From assembly GCA_040954595.2 (NCBI GenBank), contig CM082584.2:1240001-1304000 (forward strand): 64,000 bases of DNA, read 5' to 3'. The number at the start of each line of letters is the position of its first letter. Position 1 is the first letter of the stretch. The position numbers and the translations under genes are program-made. The DNA is from Balanoglossus misakiensis. Its lineage: Eukaryota > Hemichordata. Of the stretch, positions 1-11,949 are shown in pieces. A model generated the notes under the pieces. It was given only the letters and a program-made list of their open reading frames with translations. It searched no databases and had not been told where the DNA came from.

Positions 1-92
1 AACCCTTTGAACCCCAGGGCCCTGAGAGCTTGAGAAACATTTTTGAGGTACCTTTTGGAATTACAGCTGGCTTCTAAAATTATCAAGGATAA

Positions 93-713
93 CCCCGTAT
101 AACCATATATTTTTGGAATCGCCATAGAACTATTGTCCCAAAAATATGCAAAAATCATGTGACCTCATTATATATTCAAAATGGCCGCCAGAATGTCAAA
201 ATCTTGATATTTTTCATATATTTCTATAATTTCCTAGTAGATCTTCAAAAAATCATGATTTTCATCACCAAACCTTTGTTTTATAACAAATCATAATAAA
301 CTGACATGAAATTGCTCATAATATTTGAAGATACACAGGTATTTCACTCAGTCTGGCTCATCAAGTATACATCAAACAAAAGGCCTTGGATAAGGTTTAG
401 GGACGTCATCACATCATCTGGCATAACATTTAGTACTTGAATGTATCAAAGATTACTCCCAATAACCATATATTTTTGGAATCACCATAAAACTGTTGTC
501 CCAAAAAAATGCAAATTAAGATCATGTGACCTCATTATTTATTGAAAATGGCCACCAGAATGTAAAAAACTGGATATTTTTTCATATATTTCTTTATTTT
601 CCTAGTAGATCTTCAAAAAATCATGATTTTCCATCACCAAACCTTTTTTATAACAAATTACAATGAACTGACATAAAATTGCACATAATATTTGAAGATA
701 CACAGGTATTTTC
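93..713. repeat. two-copy direct repeat in piggyBac 3' region
   Basis: A block of about 255 bp (93-346) recurs with moderate divergence at about 456-713, offset about 365 bp. Both copies share AACCATATATTTTTGGAAT, ATCATGTGACCTCATTAT and ATATTTGAAGATACACAGG. It lies between the transposase stop and the left terminus and is probably subterminal or untranslated element sequence. Confidence 0.8.
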
Positions 714-1593
714 CCCCATTCTGTGTATGTTTACAAGCCAGTCATATCGCAGTATATACAGTTACTTGGCAATCATTGCAGAACTGAACAAAAAACTGAT
801 CACAGTTTGCAAAGTCTATGACATAACATGCACGAACACAAGAAAACACAATTTTATTAAAATAAAACCAATATTTATTTTATTCCTTCCTGCTATAACA
901 AAATTTAAAAAATAAACAAAGGAAGTGCAAAAAATAACAGGCCAAAAAAGATCAATATATTGTGCGTGAAAACATGTTTTGGAAACCTGGGTGGGTGGGG
1001 GGGGGGGGCAAATACATGTGCAAAATGGGGCTGTGATGATTCCTTTATGTCACTGTCGCTGTCTGTTGTCACTGTCCGAGATATCCATGTCATCCATACG
1101 TCGTCCTTTCCCATCTACCAACAGTTACTCTGAAGAAAATAAAACAGAACGACTGCAGTATTCAAAGTGCATCATAACATGATTTTTTTCTATCAGCAGG
1201 TTGCTATGAAGAAAACAAAACGGCATTGTCTACACTATTTTGAATCTAATCTCCTATATTTTATTCTTGGAAAAATTAACCCTAAATAAACACTGAAATG
1301 GACCCATTATCTCATCTGATACTGACAACTCTTATACACTGCAAATATAGACCGTTGCAGTTACACAATATACAAAACATAGATGTTGACATGGTATTAT
1401 ACACTTCACTGGTCACAAGATGATTTACTCGGTGTTGTTGAAAATGTGAGCAATCTGATGTATCATTATGCATACTAAAAGGGGCGTTGACAGAACTAAG
1501 CCACAGCATAGTATCAACCTGTAACGACAATACTGACTCATGAACAGCAGTTGTCCACTTGGTCTGGAGACCATTGATGACATTACTTGCTGC
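714..1593. other. piggyBac 3' non-coding sequence
   Basis: No convincing gene. It contains a poly-G run near 1000-1010 and otherwise AT-rich element sequence. Short open frames here lack family motifs. Confidence 0.5.
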
Positions 1594-2519
1594 TCAACGC
1601 CAGAACTCCACAAGGTCATGAAACCTGTCAAAGCAGGTCCTGCCATCGGCCCTATCTGTACTCTGTATGCATAAGAATACATCACATTGTACACATTTGA
1701 AGACAGATCTCGGGTATGACCTGTTCCGTACTCTTGCGATGTCTTCGGGACGGGCAGAGTGTCTGATGGTCTCAGTACAAACAACACACTGTCGTCCACC
1801 AGTGGTAACACGCGCTGGTCTATGGCGTCCTTCCAAACGTTGTTCTTGGGTGATGCGGTTGTAGGGTGTGTGTAGTGAACGGTGGGCTCGCCATTGGTCT
1901 GTCAGCTGGTTGATAAGTTGAATGCGAAAACTCAACATGCTCCGCCTCCGGTGATGTTCCTGGACATGTGGTGTTAGGCAGCCCTCGATGATGTAAGCAT
2001 TCAGGATGGCCACCTCTATGCAGTAAAACAGGACACGTCGGTACCAGCGAACTGATTTCCGAGCATACCCATAGTACTGGATCATCTGATCGCACAAATC
2101 TACACCTCCCATGTATCGGTTGTAATCCGGAAGCAGTGGTGGACATGGAACCTGCCTGGATCCCCCAGCCTGGCGTCTATCCACAGTCACTGGCACACCT
2201 TGGTCCTCTGGAGAATGAATGGTAGATAGAAAATACACTGGCTTCCTATCCATCCAGCTAGTGGCTAGAACAGGGCCAGCCATCCTCCATCGCATGGTGC
2301 CCCTCTCAACGTTGGTGAGCCTGATGTCTTCTGGCAGTGCGGAACTAAATCGGACTGTTCCACAAAGCAAGGTGCCCTGTTGGTAGAGATCGTTAGCTAA
2401 CCTAACACTTGTATAAAAGTTGTCAGTATACAGATGATTCCCTAAATTTTGTAACCCCTGCAAGAGATCAAAAACTACTCGCCTTGCTTGCCCAACTTCC
2501 GGTCTCTGGCCCTCTTTCC
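1594..2519 (-). pseudogene. piggyBac transposase, 3' exon (catalytic core and Cys-rich tail)
   Basis: Begins at an acceptor (polypyrimidine tract, then TTTCAG) with GKEGQRPEVG and is open to the stop at 1594. It carries the second catalytic Asp in LYTDNFYTS and the third and fourth in MGGVDLCDQM, all at the spacing expected for piggyBac. The C-terminus has the paired-Cys zinc-binding tail (CVVC, CVQC, then C and C-F) that binds subterminal DNA in known family members. Joining it to the donor at 3135 does not preserve the reading frame. Either the true donor differs, a small exon is missed between 2520 and 3134, or the gene is decayed there too. With the 5' exon the protein would be about 600-640 residues, normal for the family. 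Confidence 0.88.
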
Positions 2520-3134
2520 CTGAAACAGGAATAAACACACAAAATAAACATTACTTTGAAAATTTTGTAATTTTTGCAAGTGTAAGAATTTTAAAATCAT
2601 AACAGTTATTTACACTCAATCATGGAAATCGTCATGAGTATCAGCATTTTTATTTGAGGTAAACTAAACTAAACTTTACATTTGGATAAAATGTAAACAA
2701 AAATAAAACAATATTTACCTTTGTAAAATTACAACTTTTTACTCCACATGATCCACAAGTCACTCGATAATATCGAATCTTTACAATTAGTAAAAATTGT
2801 AAAAAAATCAGAAGTAAATTACATAATAAATTTATAAAAAAAAACAAATGAAAATTATAAAAAAATATCAGAATAAACACTTACTGTATCTAAGAAATCT
2901 AATACTGGCCAACATATGTCACTTGTAGAAAATATGGATCAATGCTTTCCTAACATGATGTATATTAGACAATATATTATAATAAGAACTAAGGTATCAT
3001 GCAGACTCAAATAAAAAAGTTTGAAAAAAGAATTAGGTAATATCAGAATTATTAGTAACAATAATTGGTCTGTTATCATTTACAATATTTATGAACATGC
3101 AAATAAATTGAAAACACATTAGGGGGATACTGAC

Positions 3135-4091
3135 CTGAAGCCTTTTGACATAACCAGTTTCGGCTTCAGATAAAACCCAAGTTTTGATACCAAATCTGTG
3201 GGGCTTGTTTCTTATAAATACTATAAAGGACAGTCTTCCCTTGAACGGTATGATGGATTCGTCGATGGATATCTCGCGGGAAGAAACAAAAGCGTCAAAA
3301 ACGTTCGCATTTATTCGATCTAAAAACTGTCTAATTTTGAATAGTTTGTCATACCCCGGTTGTCCTCTCGGTTGTTGTAAATCATCATCGGAAACATGTA
3401 AGTAGCGATAGATCTGTTGGAATCTATTTCTAGACATGACCTCAGGGAAATTACAACGAAAACAGTCGGTCAGTTTTCTTCCAATACATGTCTATAGTCG
3501 GTAAAATGAGGACTCCCATGGCCAAACATAAACCTAAAAATGCCCTAATCTCTAACTCGTCAACGTCTGTCCAAGCCCCCCTGTCATTTTGCGCTGTCGT
3601 TTCCTAGCCACGTTGAGGTTAGTCATGTTTACTAAAAGTCGAACTATGTCATCGTCGAGAAATGTCCGAAAATAATCTAATGGTGTACTGTCAGCTGGCA
3701 TTTGTCTCGTCGGTCCACTTCGTTGATTATAAATAGGAGCCTGCCTACCGTTTATTATGTTGCCCTGCCATATCATAGGTGGTGGGTTTACTTCGCGGGC
3801 TCGGGGTAGTCTTCTCACTCGTTGCCGAACTGGTGGGGGTGGTGGGATCGCGGGCTCTGGCTCGATTTCTTCTTCATCGTTCGCGCGGTTGGGGTCACCA
3901 TCTTGGTCCGTAACGATGTCAGGCTGGTCTTGTTCTTCATCTTCACTTTCTGAGCTACTATCTACTAGTACTCGGTCAAAATGAGCCCAGAAAGCATCCT
4001 CGTTTTGCAATGGATCAATGCGTAACTGTCGTCGGGTCGCCATTTTTAAATCTCTGTCAACTTTCGCTAAAAATTGCTGCTTGGATATCAC
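3135..4091 (-). pseudogene. piggyBac transposase, 5' exon with frameshifts
   Basis: N-terminal part of a DDE_Tnp_1_7 (piggyBac) transposase. The first 179 residues hold an acidic, Pro-rich disordered leader and the block with DYFRTFLDDDIVRLL that opens the family domain. The next family block (WTDVDELEIRAFLGL, then YW) lies in another frame at about 3470-3570, and MSRNRFQQIYRYLH in yet another from 3437. At least two length errors are therefore present: one near a run of six G at about 3585-3590, and one near an in-frame TAA at about 3463. The first catalytic Asp is visible in SIDESIIPFKGR. The exon ends in a canonical donor, CAG|GTCAGT, at 3135. The start Met at 4091 suits the 200-bp distance to the terminus. 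The homopolymer shift could be a sequencing error; the second is less easily explained that way. Confidence 0.85.
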
Positions 4092-4297
4092 TATTTGTAT
4101 GTAGTCGCTCGCATAGGAATCGATTTCTAGTCATTTAGAAGGTCGCATTAGGGTCCCCTAGCTTTCTAACTTGCTTTCATATGGCTGGATTTACAATGTC
4201 GGCGGGAAAATGCCTTGACGTCAGCATATTGAAAAAATAGGGGTCAAAAGGTCATCCTGCGGCGGTAAACCGCCGAGCGGAGTTCAAAGGGTTTTAA

Positions 4298-6269
4298 CTA
4301 GACGGCTGAACTCTGAATGTTGATTCAGCAAAAAAATGTGTTTACGGCAAGGTTTCGATCAATACGACACATTTACCATTGAAAACGCCCAAAGTAAGTG
4401 GGGGCGTTTGACCATCAATCAAAACCACGCCCAGGTGCATGTGAACGGCCGAAGCAGTGTAACGTTTCACATTCCGTGCAACGTCCGACACTGTGTGAAA
4501 GCGGTTGATGTCGGGTGGCTTAACCTAATTTTCGTACATTGATATGCATTTGACACCTCACTACCTGTTTTCTCAATATTGCTAAAACTTTGCGTTGAAA
4601 TATCACTGAAATGTTGATGATCCACGCACAAGTCGTCTACCCCGGCATGAAAAGCGTCTTATACAAGAAAACCAATTGCACATGACCACCAAGGTCATAC
4701 CGCAAGGTGTGTCTAAATGTCAAGGAAGGACACTTGGGTCAAGAACGACCATGACGGAGGAAAAACCGACAAGTCATTGTGTAACCTGTTTACTTGCCAA
4801 TAGTCAAACGTCAAAATTTACTCTCAACTTGGTTGCAGATCGAGTCTCCAGAATTTCCAACGTTTATGATTGGGTAAATACCGATATGCGACTGGTATGC
4901 GACGCGTTGACGACGCGAAGATTTTGTTGAAATCAAATGGTTAGTCAAATGTCATCTCACAGTGGAGATACCGTGGTCATCTGACATGAAAGGGTTCGAT
5001 TGGGTCTGACCGCCGTCGTTCATCCATGCTTAGAAAGCGGCCATCATGGTACAAAGTAAAACCAAGGTCAAACCTTACTGAACACATGTATTGCATGGAG
5101 AAACTTTTCTCCCTGTCTGTATACTGAACACGTACCGTGATTGCCATAGTTACAAACGTTACCCCGTGAGAGAGATTGCATTTTACATCTGTCTTTTCAA
5201 TTTTGTTGCTTTCTTACTATTCGGAATGATGGAGTCGAAACGAAAACCTTTTGCTTCAGGTGGACCTAGGGGAAATACCTTATTTGTGACTTTTTTCATG
5301 GCCCTAAAAAGACGTCGGAATTAATGTGGCTGAGGTCACTCAGGACGACGGAATGGTTGAGCGATTTTCTTTTATGAGCTCCCACTAGTATTTGTTTTAT
5401 TGTTTCGGCAGTGTGTCGTGTTATTCGAGCAATCCGCAGTCTGAAAACGAACGGTTTTCAAAGTTTATAACAGAAGAACAGGGGTTTAAGCATGAAAGGT
5501 CCTGTTGTCTCCCTCGCTGTGTTTGTGTCACTGTGTCTTTGACGTCTGACTGACTGATTAACTGGCTGACTGACTTACTGACTGTCTGTCAACGTCGGTC
5601 TGTCTGACTGTCTGCCCCCTCTCTCTGAGAGTGAGAGTGAGCGAGCGAGCGAGCGACCGATGAGTGTCTCTACTGATGACTGTTGCTCTGTCTGTCTGCT
5701 TTTGTCTGTCTGCCACTCTGCCTGTTTCACTTTGTATCTCCTAATTTCTTTAAAATTAGGGATATGCTATTAATGCGATATGAAAGTCAGACACGACGGA
5801 ATCACGCAAGAACTATGATGTCATTCTTCTACACTACGACGGCCAAAGATATAAAAAAATGTTCCTTTCTACCCACACTATTTTTGAAAACCATGTAATC
5901 GGAATAGCACAGTTTTTTTGGCCTGAGACATATCCAATTTCCCAACTGAACATGACACGTGATCAAGCATTTTCGACTTATCAGATGCAATCGCTGAACA
6001 CCTCACACTGAGCGAGGTTTTGTCTGTCTTTATACGCGCCCTTTGTATTTGTGCGTGACATGTCCAAGCCTTGTTAGGATCTCCCGTAAAATTCTACTCA
6101 AATGATGTATACTTTCATACTTACGACTGACAGGTATTTTCAGCGTTGCCAGCTGATTGTTTGTCAGGTACCGCTTTATAACAAGACGCCCCTCTGAGTT
6201 GATAACCTGCAATGTAACATCATTCAATTGGTCTAGTCATGTTAGCATTAGTAAAATGATTCAAAAGTG
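4298..6269. other. non-coding flank of the piggyBac element
   Basis: I see no supported gene. A low-complexity stretch at about 5530-5700 is built from CTGACTGACT-like and GAGCGAGCGAGC-like short repeats plus CTGTCTGT tracts. The remaining short open frames have no recognisable motif. Confidence 0.5.
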
Positions 6270-6273
6270 TTAA

Positions 6274-6564
6274 AGGGACATGATACAAGACACCGTTTAT
6301 GTTAGTGAATGAACGTTCAACCACACACAACTTCCATCCCGCTTGTATGATACAAGAGTAAAAACTCGCCCGAAATGAATAAATGGTAGAGACCGTTTAT
6401 TCATTTTGGCGACTTTTTAAAACTCTCGTGTCTATACAAGCGGAGTGGAAGGTGTGTATGGTTGAACGTTGATTCACTATATCCACATGTAGAATAATAT
6501 AAACGCAGTCTTGTATCAAACATAATTAATGGAAAAAGGGCAGCGAGAGAGAGACTTTGTCCCT
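6274..6564. mobile_element. foldback MITE, TTAA-flanked, copy 1
   Basis: Flanked by TTAA at 6270-6273 and 6565-6568, with terminal AGGGACA / TGTCCCT. Inside, long arms fold on each other: GAACGTTCAACCACACAC and CTTCCATCCCGCTTGTAT on the left recur inverted on the right around a centre near 6390-6410. There is no coding capacity. The target duplication is of the piggyBac/Kolobok type. A second, diverged copy lies at 7388-7715. Confidence 0.8.
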
Positions 6565-6568
6565 TTAA

Positions 6569-7387
6569 TGAATACAGCCACAATGTTCTGTTTATATCTA
6601 CTGACGGACCAGGCATGGATTGTCACGTATAATTCTTTGAAACGTTTGGTGCTCTGAAGAAACTGAGCACTCATCTACTCAGTTTGCTTATTTTGTCTTC
6701 CTCCACCAGTCAGTGGTATCGTCCGATTTGATACTCCACTCTAAGCCTCTTTCTGAATGGCTCTTTAAGTTGTGATCTGTATGTCTTAAACCTTTCATCA
6801 CCCCCCCCCCCCCCCGTTTCCTCTTTAGAGGTCCAACATTAACATAGAAAACAATTGGTTTTGACTGAACCATGTTGGTTAAAGGGCTAGGGTCAATTCA
6901 ACTTACCTTCTGGACATTCATATTTCACAAAGGGTGTTCCAAACAGTGCTCCAAGATCCAATTGCTGTGACAAAAAAACAATAAGTTAGCTGCCAGTGCA
7001 CTCAATGATGTACGCGCAGAACGTCAACTGGTAAACTGTGCGCCTGTGTCTCTTCCCATAGGAGTACATGGAGAATAGTTAGAAAACTCACTTCTACTAT
7101 TGTCATTTTCATGAAATTTTACACATAGCTCCGACAAATCAAAATAAATTCACCACGCTCTATTTTGAGATAAACTTTGTTCAATATTGTATCCATAGAC
7201 AAACCATTGGTAGAAAATGCTGACCGTTAGCAGTTTTCTTCAATTGTCGACTAAATTCACGGCCTTGTTTAAAGTCGAAAACAAGTGCAGTGACCTAAAA
7301 TGGATTTTCATAATACATACAAATCAGAAATGAAAATTCACCATTAAAAGAAATGACAATGCTTTCAATTTTACTGATCGTACATCC
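6569..7387. other. intergenic, with dispersed repeat arm
   Basis: Contains a poly-C tract near 6800-6815 and, at about 7040-7250, a single arm of the family that forms an inverted pair at 16.5-17.4 kb. Shared strings include CTTCTACTATTGT, TTTTGAGATAAACTT and CATAGACAAACCATTGGT. No gene seen. Confidence 0.6.
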
Positions 7388-7715
7388 TTAACTCGCTGCC
7401 CTTTTCCATGTTTGATACAAAACACCGTTTATGTTAATGTAAATGTGGATATATAGTGATGCAACGTTCAACCGCACACACCTTCCATCCCGCATGTAGA
7501 CACGAGAGCGAAAACTCGCCAAACTGAAAAATCGGTCTCTACCATTTATTCATTTTGGGCGAGTTTTTACTCTCATATCATACAAGCAGGATGGAAGTAG
7601 TGTGTGGTTGAACGTTCATTCACTACATATACACATGCCAATTAATATAAACGGTGTCTTGTATCAAACATAATTAATGGAAAAGGGCGACGAGAGAGAG
7701 AGTTTGTCCATTTAA
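7388..7715. mobile_element. foldback MITE, TTAA-flanked, copy 2
   Basis: Same family as 6274-6564. It has TTAA near both ends, inverted arms containing AACGTTCAACC and ACACCGTTTATGTTA-type blocks, and the shared subterminal CATAATTAATGGAAAA. The left terminus has lost part of the arm relative to the right. Non-coding. Confidence 0.75.
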
Positions 7716-8447
7716 GGCGACATGATGCATGAAGTGGCGAGAGATAAACGCGGCTGACCACCGCATTAAACACTGTCAAGCAAGGCACTTCAAATGCCAA
7801 TTGTTTAAGTGTGTACTAAGTAATAGGTTCATGTACCATGTCCTGGGGGGGGGGGGGTCAAATCACAACAGTTGGACATGTACGAATATGAAGAGACGAT
7901 ATCAGTTTTTTCATGTCTTCCTTTAGTAAAACATCTTTTTTGAACTTTGTATAGAATTCATTGAACTTTACTTTAGCTTATGAACTCCATTTGCACATCG
8001 TCATCTTGAAATTGTGTCGACTTTATCATAAGGTTTTTATCACTCAACTAGGTCGCAAAACCTATTTAAGTTAGTGAGAATAGGACGTTCACCTTTTGAG
8101 TTGATGGCTACAGCCGTTAATCCTGACTCATACACATGTTGCAGCCAGTATACTCTGCAGACATTGGACACAACATTTTTACGAACCATTAAATTTTATT
8201 GGACCATCAAGTTTATTGACCCATGACGTTCATATAGATTTTATGACACGACTGACGCTATAATCGGTCCTTACCTTCGGCGAGCCAAGTGTTTTATAAC
8301 ATCATAAGATATTAATACCTATCACCCAGTCAATCGATTTCAAGTTATAAAATTTCCACGCCAATAGGACGCCTTTAGGTGGAAATGCAACCAGGTATCC
8401 TGAATAGGAAATTATTCCGGGTATCTGTCAAGTTGAGTCCCATATTT
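7716..8447. other. non-coding
   Basis: A poly-G run at about 7845-7857 and AT-rich sequence; no gene or repeat boundary that I can support. Confidence 0.4.
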
Positions 8448-9020
8448 AGGGGACCAAGCGTCCTCAGGCGCTTGGTCCCCTTCTGTTATTGCTGGAGTTT
8501 GTCTTCTTTCTTCTTGAGTCGTTTTTTTGCGCCCGTTTTTCTCTGAAATTCCGGCCGGTGCGCCTTCCAAATTTGGCACGGTGGTTGGGGCCCATAGTAC
8601 TGGTGCACCTGCCCTTTGAATTTGTAATTAGTCACGTGACTTTGTTGCTATAATCGAGCGAAATTTTCAAATTGACCTAATTTGCACGTTAATGGGGGCA
8701 TGTACATTCTTTTCGCGATTTTTGTAGACCATGTGGCCAAAATCCCCTGTGCCAAATTTCAAGGTCCTAGGCCACGTCGATTTTGAGAAGAAGATTTTTG
8801 TAATATTTTTTCGCATTTTTTGTGGGCTGAGGACGGACATTGGGGCATCGGACTTTGACCGTCATTACGTAATGTTGTGGAGATCTCATTAGCAGGCTAC
8901 TCACTTCTGGCGGGTTGCAGTAGTCCTTGGAAAATCGGCTGAAATACGTAAACAGACCAGTGATTATTTTCCACGGAATGAATTTTGGGACAACACATTA
9001 TCGGAGTTCAGGCTGTGTTA
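8448..9020. repeat. hairpin-headed dispersed repeat, first part
   Basis: Opens with a perfect 12-bp stem, GGGGACCAAGCG (8449-8460) with CGCTTGGTCCCC (8469-8480), around an 8-nt loop. The stretch 8845-9010 is related to 11955-12110; both carry GGACTTTGACC, TAATGTTGTGG, GAAATACGT and CAGACCAGTGATT. The LINE that follows seems to have inserted in this repeat family. Confidence 0.65.
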
Positions 9021-9083
9021 GGGCGTTTTATTGAATTACGCTGAGTTTGGATTGACCACTGTGTTACCACTGAAATTTCTCAT

Positions 9084-11828
9084 AGCAATGTTCTTTCAAT
9101 TTCGAGTCTTTGCAATGTTGTTGACTCCGACCATATTCCTGTTTCAATAGAGGTTCATTTCAACACTTCTGCTGATGAAAGCTTCAGCAGTAGTTCCTTC
9201 AAGCAATGTAATTTTCGAGTTGATTGGAAAAAATTGTCACAGCTGAATATATCCGCCTACACCCGTTGTACCAAAGCCAAGGTTGATAAGATTAATTTAT
9301 CCGAAGAGTTATTCTGCACTAATGTGAACTGTACAGACCCTTCGCATTTACAGGCATTTGATACTTGTTATAGTAGTATTGTGGTCGCGTTGAATTGTGC
9401 TGCAAAAGGTACCATTAGGCGTAAGTTTCACCAGAAAGTTCATGTTGTGCCTGGCTGGAACGATTTTGTAAAAGAAAGTCACGACTATGCCCGTTCCATG
9501 TTTTTATTATGGGTTAATGGGGGTAAACCTAAACAAGGCCCGCTTTTTGAAACTATGAAATCTTCCAGAGCTCGTTTTAAGTATGCTTTACGTGCTTGTA
9601 AAAAGATTGAGAATCAAAATAGGGCTGACAAGATGGCTGACAACTTACGCTGCCACAAACAGAACGACTTCTGGAAGGAAGTCAGAAAGCAAACTAGCCG
9701 AAAAATGCCGCTTTCTGACACTGTAGGTGGAGCGACTGGTGAGAGTGAAATTGCAATTATGTGGCACAAGCATTTCAGTGATATTTTGAATTCTGTCCAG
9801 GTTCAGACTGGTAAAAATGACATCGAGGAGAAAATGAAGTATGTTAAATTTTATTCTGATATGTATGTTTCTGAAGAAGAAGTAATTTCTGCTATACATA
9901 AGTTACCTGACGATAAGACAGCTGACAATATTTCAGCTGAGCACCTCAAATTCTCAGACTCCTCTATTTTACCCATTTTGACTTGTTGTATTAATGCTAT
10001 GATTGTTCATGGTTACCTGTCAACTGAGGCAATCAAAGTTATTTTAGTTCCAATTAAGGATAAAACTAAGCTTTGTAGTGATGCCAGTAACTACCGGCCG
10101 ATAGCACTAGCAACTGTTTTCTCTAAAGTTTTTGAGCCTATTTTACTTTCTCGTTGTGAGGAGTTTCTTACCTCTCATTATTTACAATTTGGTTTCAAGC
10201 GAGAACATTCAACTGACCTGTGTTTATTTGCATTTAAAGAAATCATTAGCTACTACACCAGCAATGGAAGACCAGTGTTTACTTGTTTTCTGGATGCTTC
10301 GAAAGCTTTTGACAGAGTTAATCACTTTAAACTGGTTAACAAGCACATCGACATGAATGTTCCCTTGTATGCTGTACGAATTTTATATTAATGGTACAGA
10401 AATCAATTGTTTACTGTATTACGGCTGGTTTCTCATGGTTGTTCATGCATCGGGGAATCTGTAGCGATGAGGTATCGGGCTCTGACGAGAACAATGATCC
10501 ACGGAGACACGTATCTGATTCACGTTCATTTATTGTGCAGAACTACTCCAGTACATCAAATACGCCCAGTAAAGTACATGAGGAAGGGAACGAGCTCAGT
10601 AGCCTGAGGTACTCCCATCTCCCGTTAGATTATTTCTCCTCAACTTTGGAAACAAAGTTCTCTTATAATTACTTTTCTCAAGGCGTGGTTAATAATGTAA
10701 AATATATGTGTTACAATTTCATTGGGCATCAGTCAACTCTATACGAACCAATTTACATAAGGTGTTATATAACAAAGTCAGTTCGGTGATGATTGACAAT
10801 CAGAGCAGTCAGTTAAACACCCGCTCTCCCTATCTACTTCAAATACATAAAATCAAATACTATCAAACATTGACATTTCCGAGCTCTGGATTGATTAACC
10901 CTTGAAATCGTATTTGACCTTTATACAGATCGTAACAACTGTGTTGTGGGGTAATGAAACCTCAGAGTTGTTTTCTGTTTCTAACGGTGTAAGACAAGGG
11001 GGAGTACTCTCTCCCTATCTTTTTAATGTCTACATTGATGATCTTATCAATGCACTCTGTAAAGCCAAAGTTGGCTGTACCATGTGTGGTGTCAGCGCTA
11101 ACATTTTAGGTTACGCTGAAGACATGACTCTACTCAGTCCAAGTATTAAGGGTCTACGCCGTCTTCTTAGAATTTGTGAAATTTATGGCAAGGATTATGA
11201 TATCATTTATAATTCTAGTAAAACTGTGTGCATGCTTTTTAATGGGAAGAATATGAGCGTTCAAAGAATTCCTTCGGTTAAACTTAATGACATCACTTTA
11301 AAGTTTGTACCTGTACACACCTATCTGGGCCATGTTATATCTTGTGATGGTTGTGATAATGAAGATATTGAACGACAGAGAAGAGCATTTTGTGTTAGAG
11401 CAAACATGCTATTGAGACATTTTCAACATTTTAGTCAAGATGTGAAGAAAGTTTTATTTTTGGCATATTGTAGTAATATTTACTGTTGCAGTTTGTGGGC
11501 ATCCTTTAAAGTTAAACCGATGAAAAAAATTAAAACTATGTACAATAATGGTTGGAGAAGACTTCTCGGTCTTCCGCCATTTTGCAGTGCATCGGGTATG
11601 TTTGCTACAAACCATGTACATGTATTGTCACTTGGTGAAGTTTTTAGACGCAATATGTACAGTTTTAAGCGTAGACTCGAAAATTCTTCTAATGTTTTAC
11701 TTGATGCGATCTGTTCATCAAATGGAGCGACTGACAGCATATTTTTTCAAACATTGGCGAAAGCAATTGTATATCATGTAATTTTGCAGAGTTTTTTTTT
11801 GTGTGTCTCAGTTTCAGATTTTCATTAG
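9084..11828 (+). pseudogene. LINE endonuclease-end and reverse transcriptase, inactivated
   Basis: Read from 9084 the frame gives the endonuclease end, then linker, then RT motifs: NYRPIALATVFSKVFE, QFGFKREHSTD, FLDASKAFDRVNH (first catalytic Asp), SNGVRQGGVLSPYLFNVYID, and GYAEDMTLL where the family has YADD. Damage seen: a shift before 9051 in the endonuclease, a TAA at 10389-10391, a 516-bp insertion at 10422-10937 splitting the palm domain, and Asp-to-Glu in the YADD box. After the insertion the frame resumes with LWGNETSELF and runs to a stop at 11828. The coding product cannot be made as it stands. Confidence 0.88.
10422..10937. other. 516-bp insertion inside the LINE RT domain
   Basis: Bounded by ACTGTATTA (10413-10421) and ACTGTGTTG (10938-10946), a diverged 9-bp duplication of the same RT codons (Thr-Val-Leu). 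The insert has no terminal inverted repeats or poly-A tail that I can see, and no protein motif. It could be a degenerate SINE or DNA-transposon copy. Its source is unknown. Confidence 0.65.
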
Positions 11829-11949
11829 TGTTTTTTTTTCTTCTCTCTTTTGGGTATATGGACTTATTTTTAAAGTCTGAAATAAAGAATTATTATTATT
11901 TGTTAGCTGTTGCCATTCAAATGTGTCTACGCAAACCCGGCTACACTGG

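Larger units (their letters stand above)
1..4293 (-). mobile_element. piggyBac-type DNA transposon, near full length
   Basis: The right terminus reads GTTCAAAGGGTT (4282-4293), followed by TTAA at 4294-4297. The first twelve bases of the window, AACCCTTTGAAC, are its exact reverse complement. The window therefore starts at or within a base or two of the left terminus, and the left TTAA copy would lie just outside. TTAA target duplication and a DDDD transposase on the minus strand are established piggyBac hallmarks. Just inside the right end there is a GGCGGTTTACCGCC-type palindrome (about 4261-4274). The coding frames are broken (separate entries), so the copy looks non-autonomous now. A few internal length changes in homopolymers could be assembly errors rather than decay. 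Confidence 0.9.
9020..11900 (+). mobile_element. non-LTR retrotransposon, CR1/Jockey superfamily, 5'-truncated
   Basis: Contains the last piece of an apurinic-type endonuclease (IDHCVTTE, then DSDHIPVSIE near 9051-9150), a full set of reverse-transcriptase blocks and the connection region after it. The 3' end has an AATAAAG signal and a short (ATT)n tail near 11880-11900. The 5' end is lost inside the endonuclease, as is common for target-primed insertions. The exact 5' boundary is uncertain to some tens of bases. I do not assign the clade more finely than CR1/Jockey. Confidence 0.88.

Noticed and set aside
4336-5324. Three plus-strand open frames of 68-84 codons
   Set aside because: No homology, splice context or repeat support; the lengths are expected by chance.
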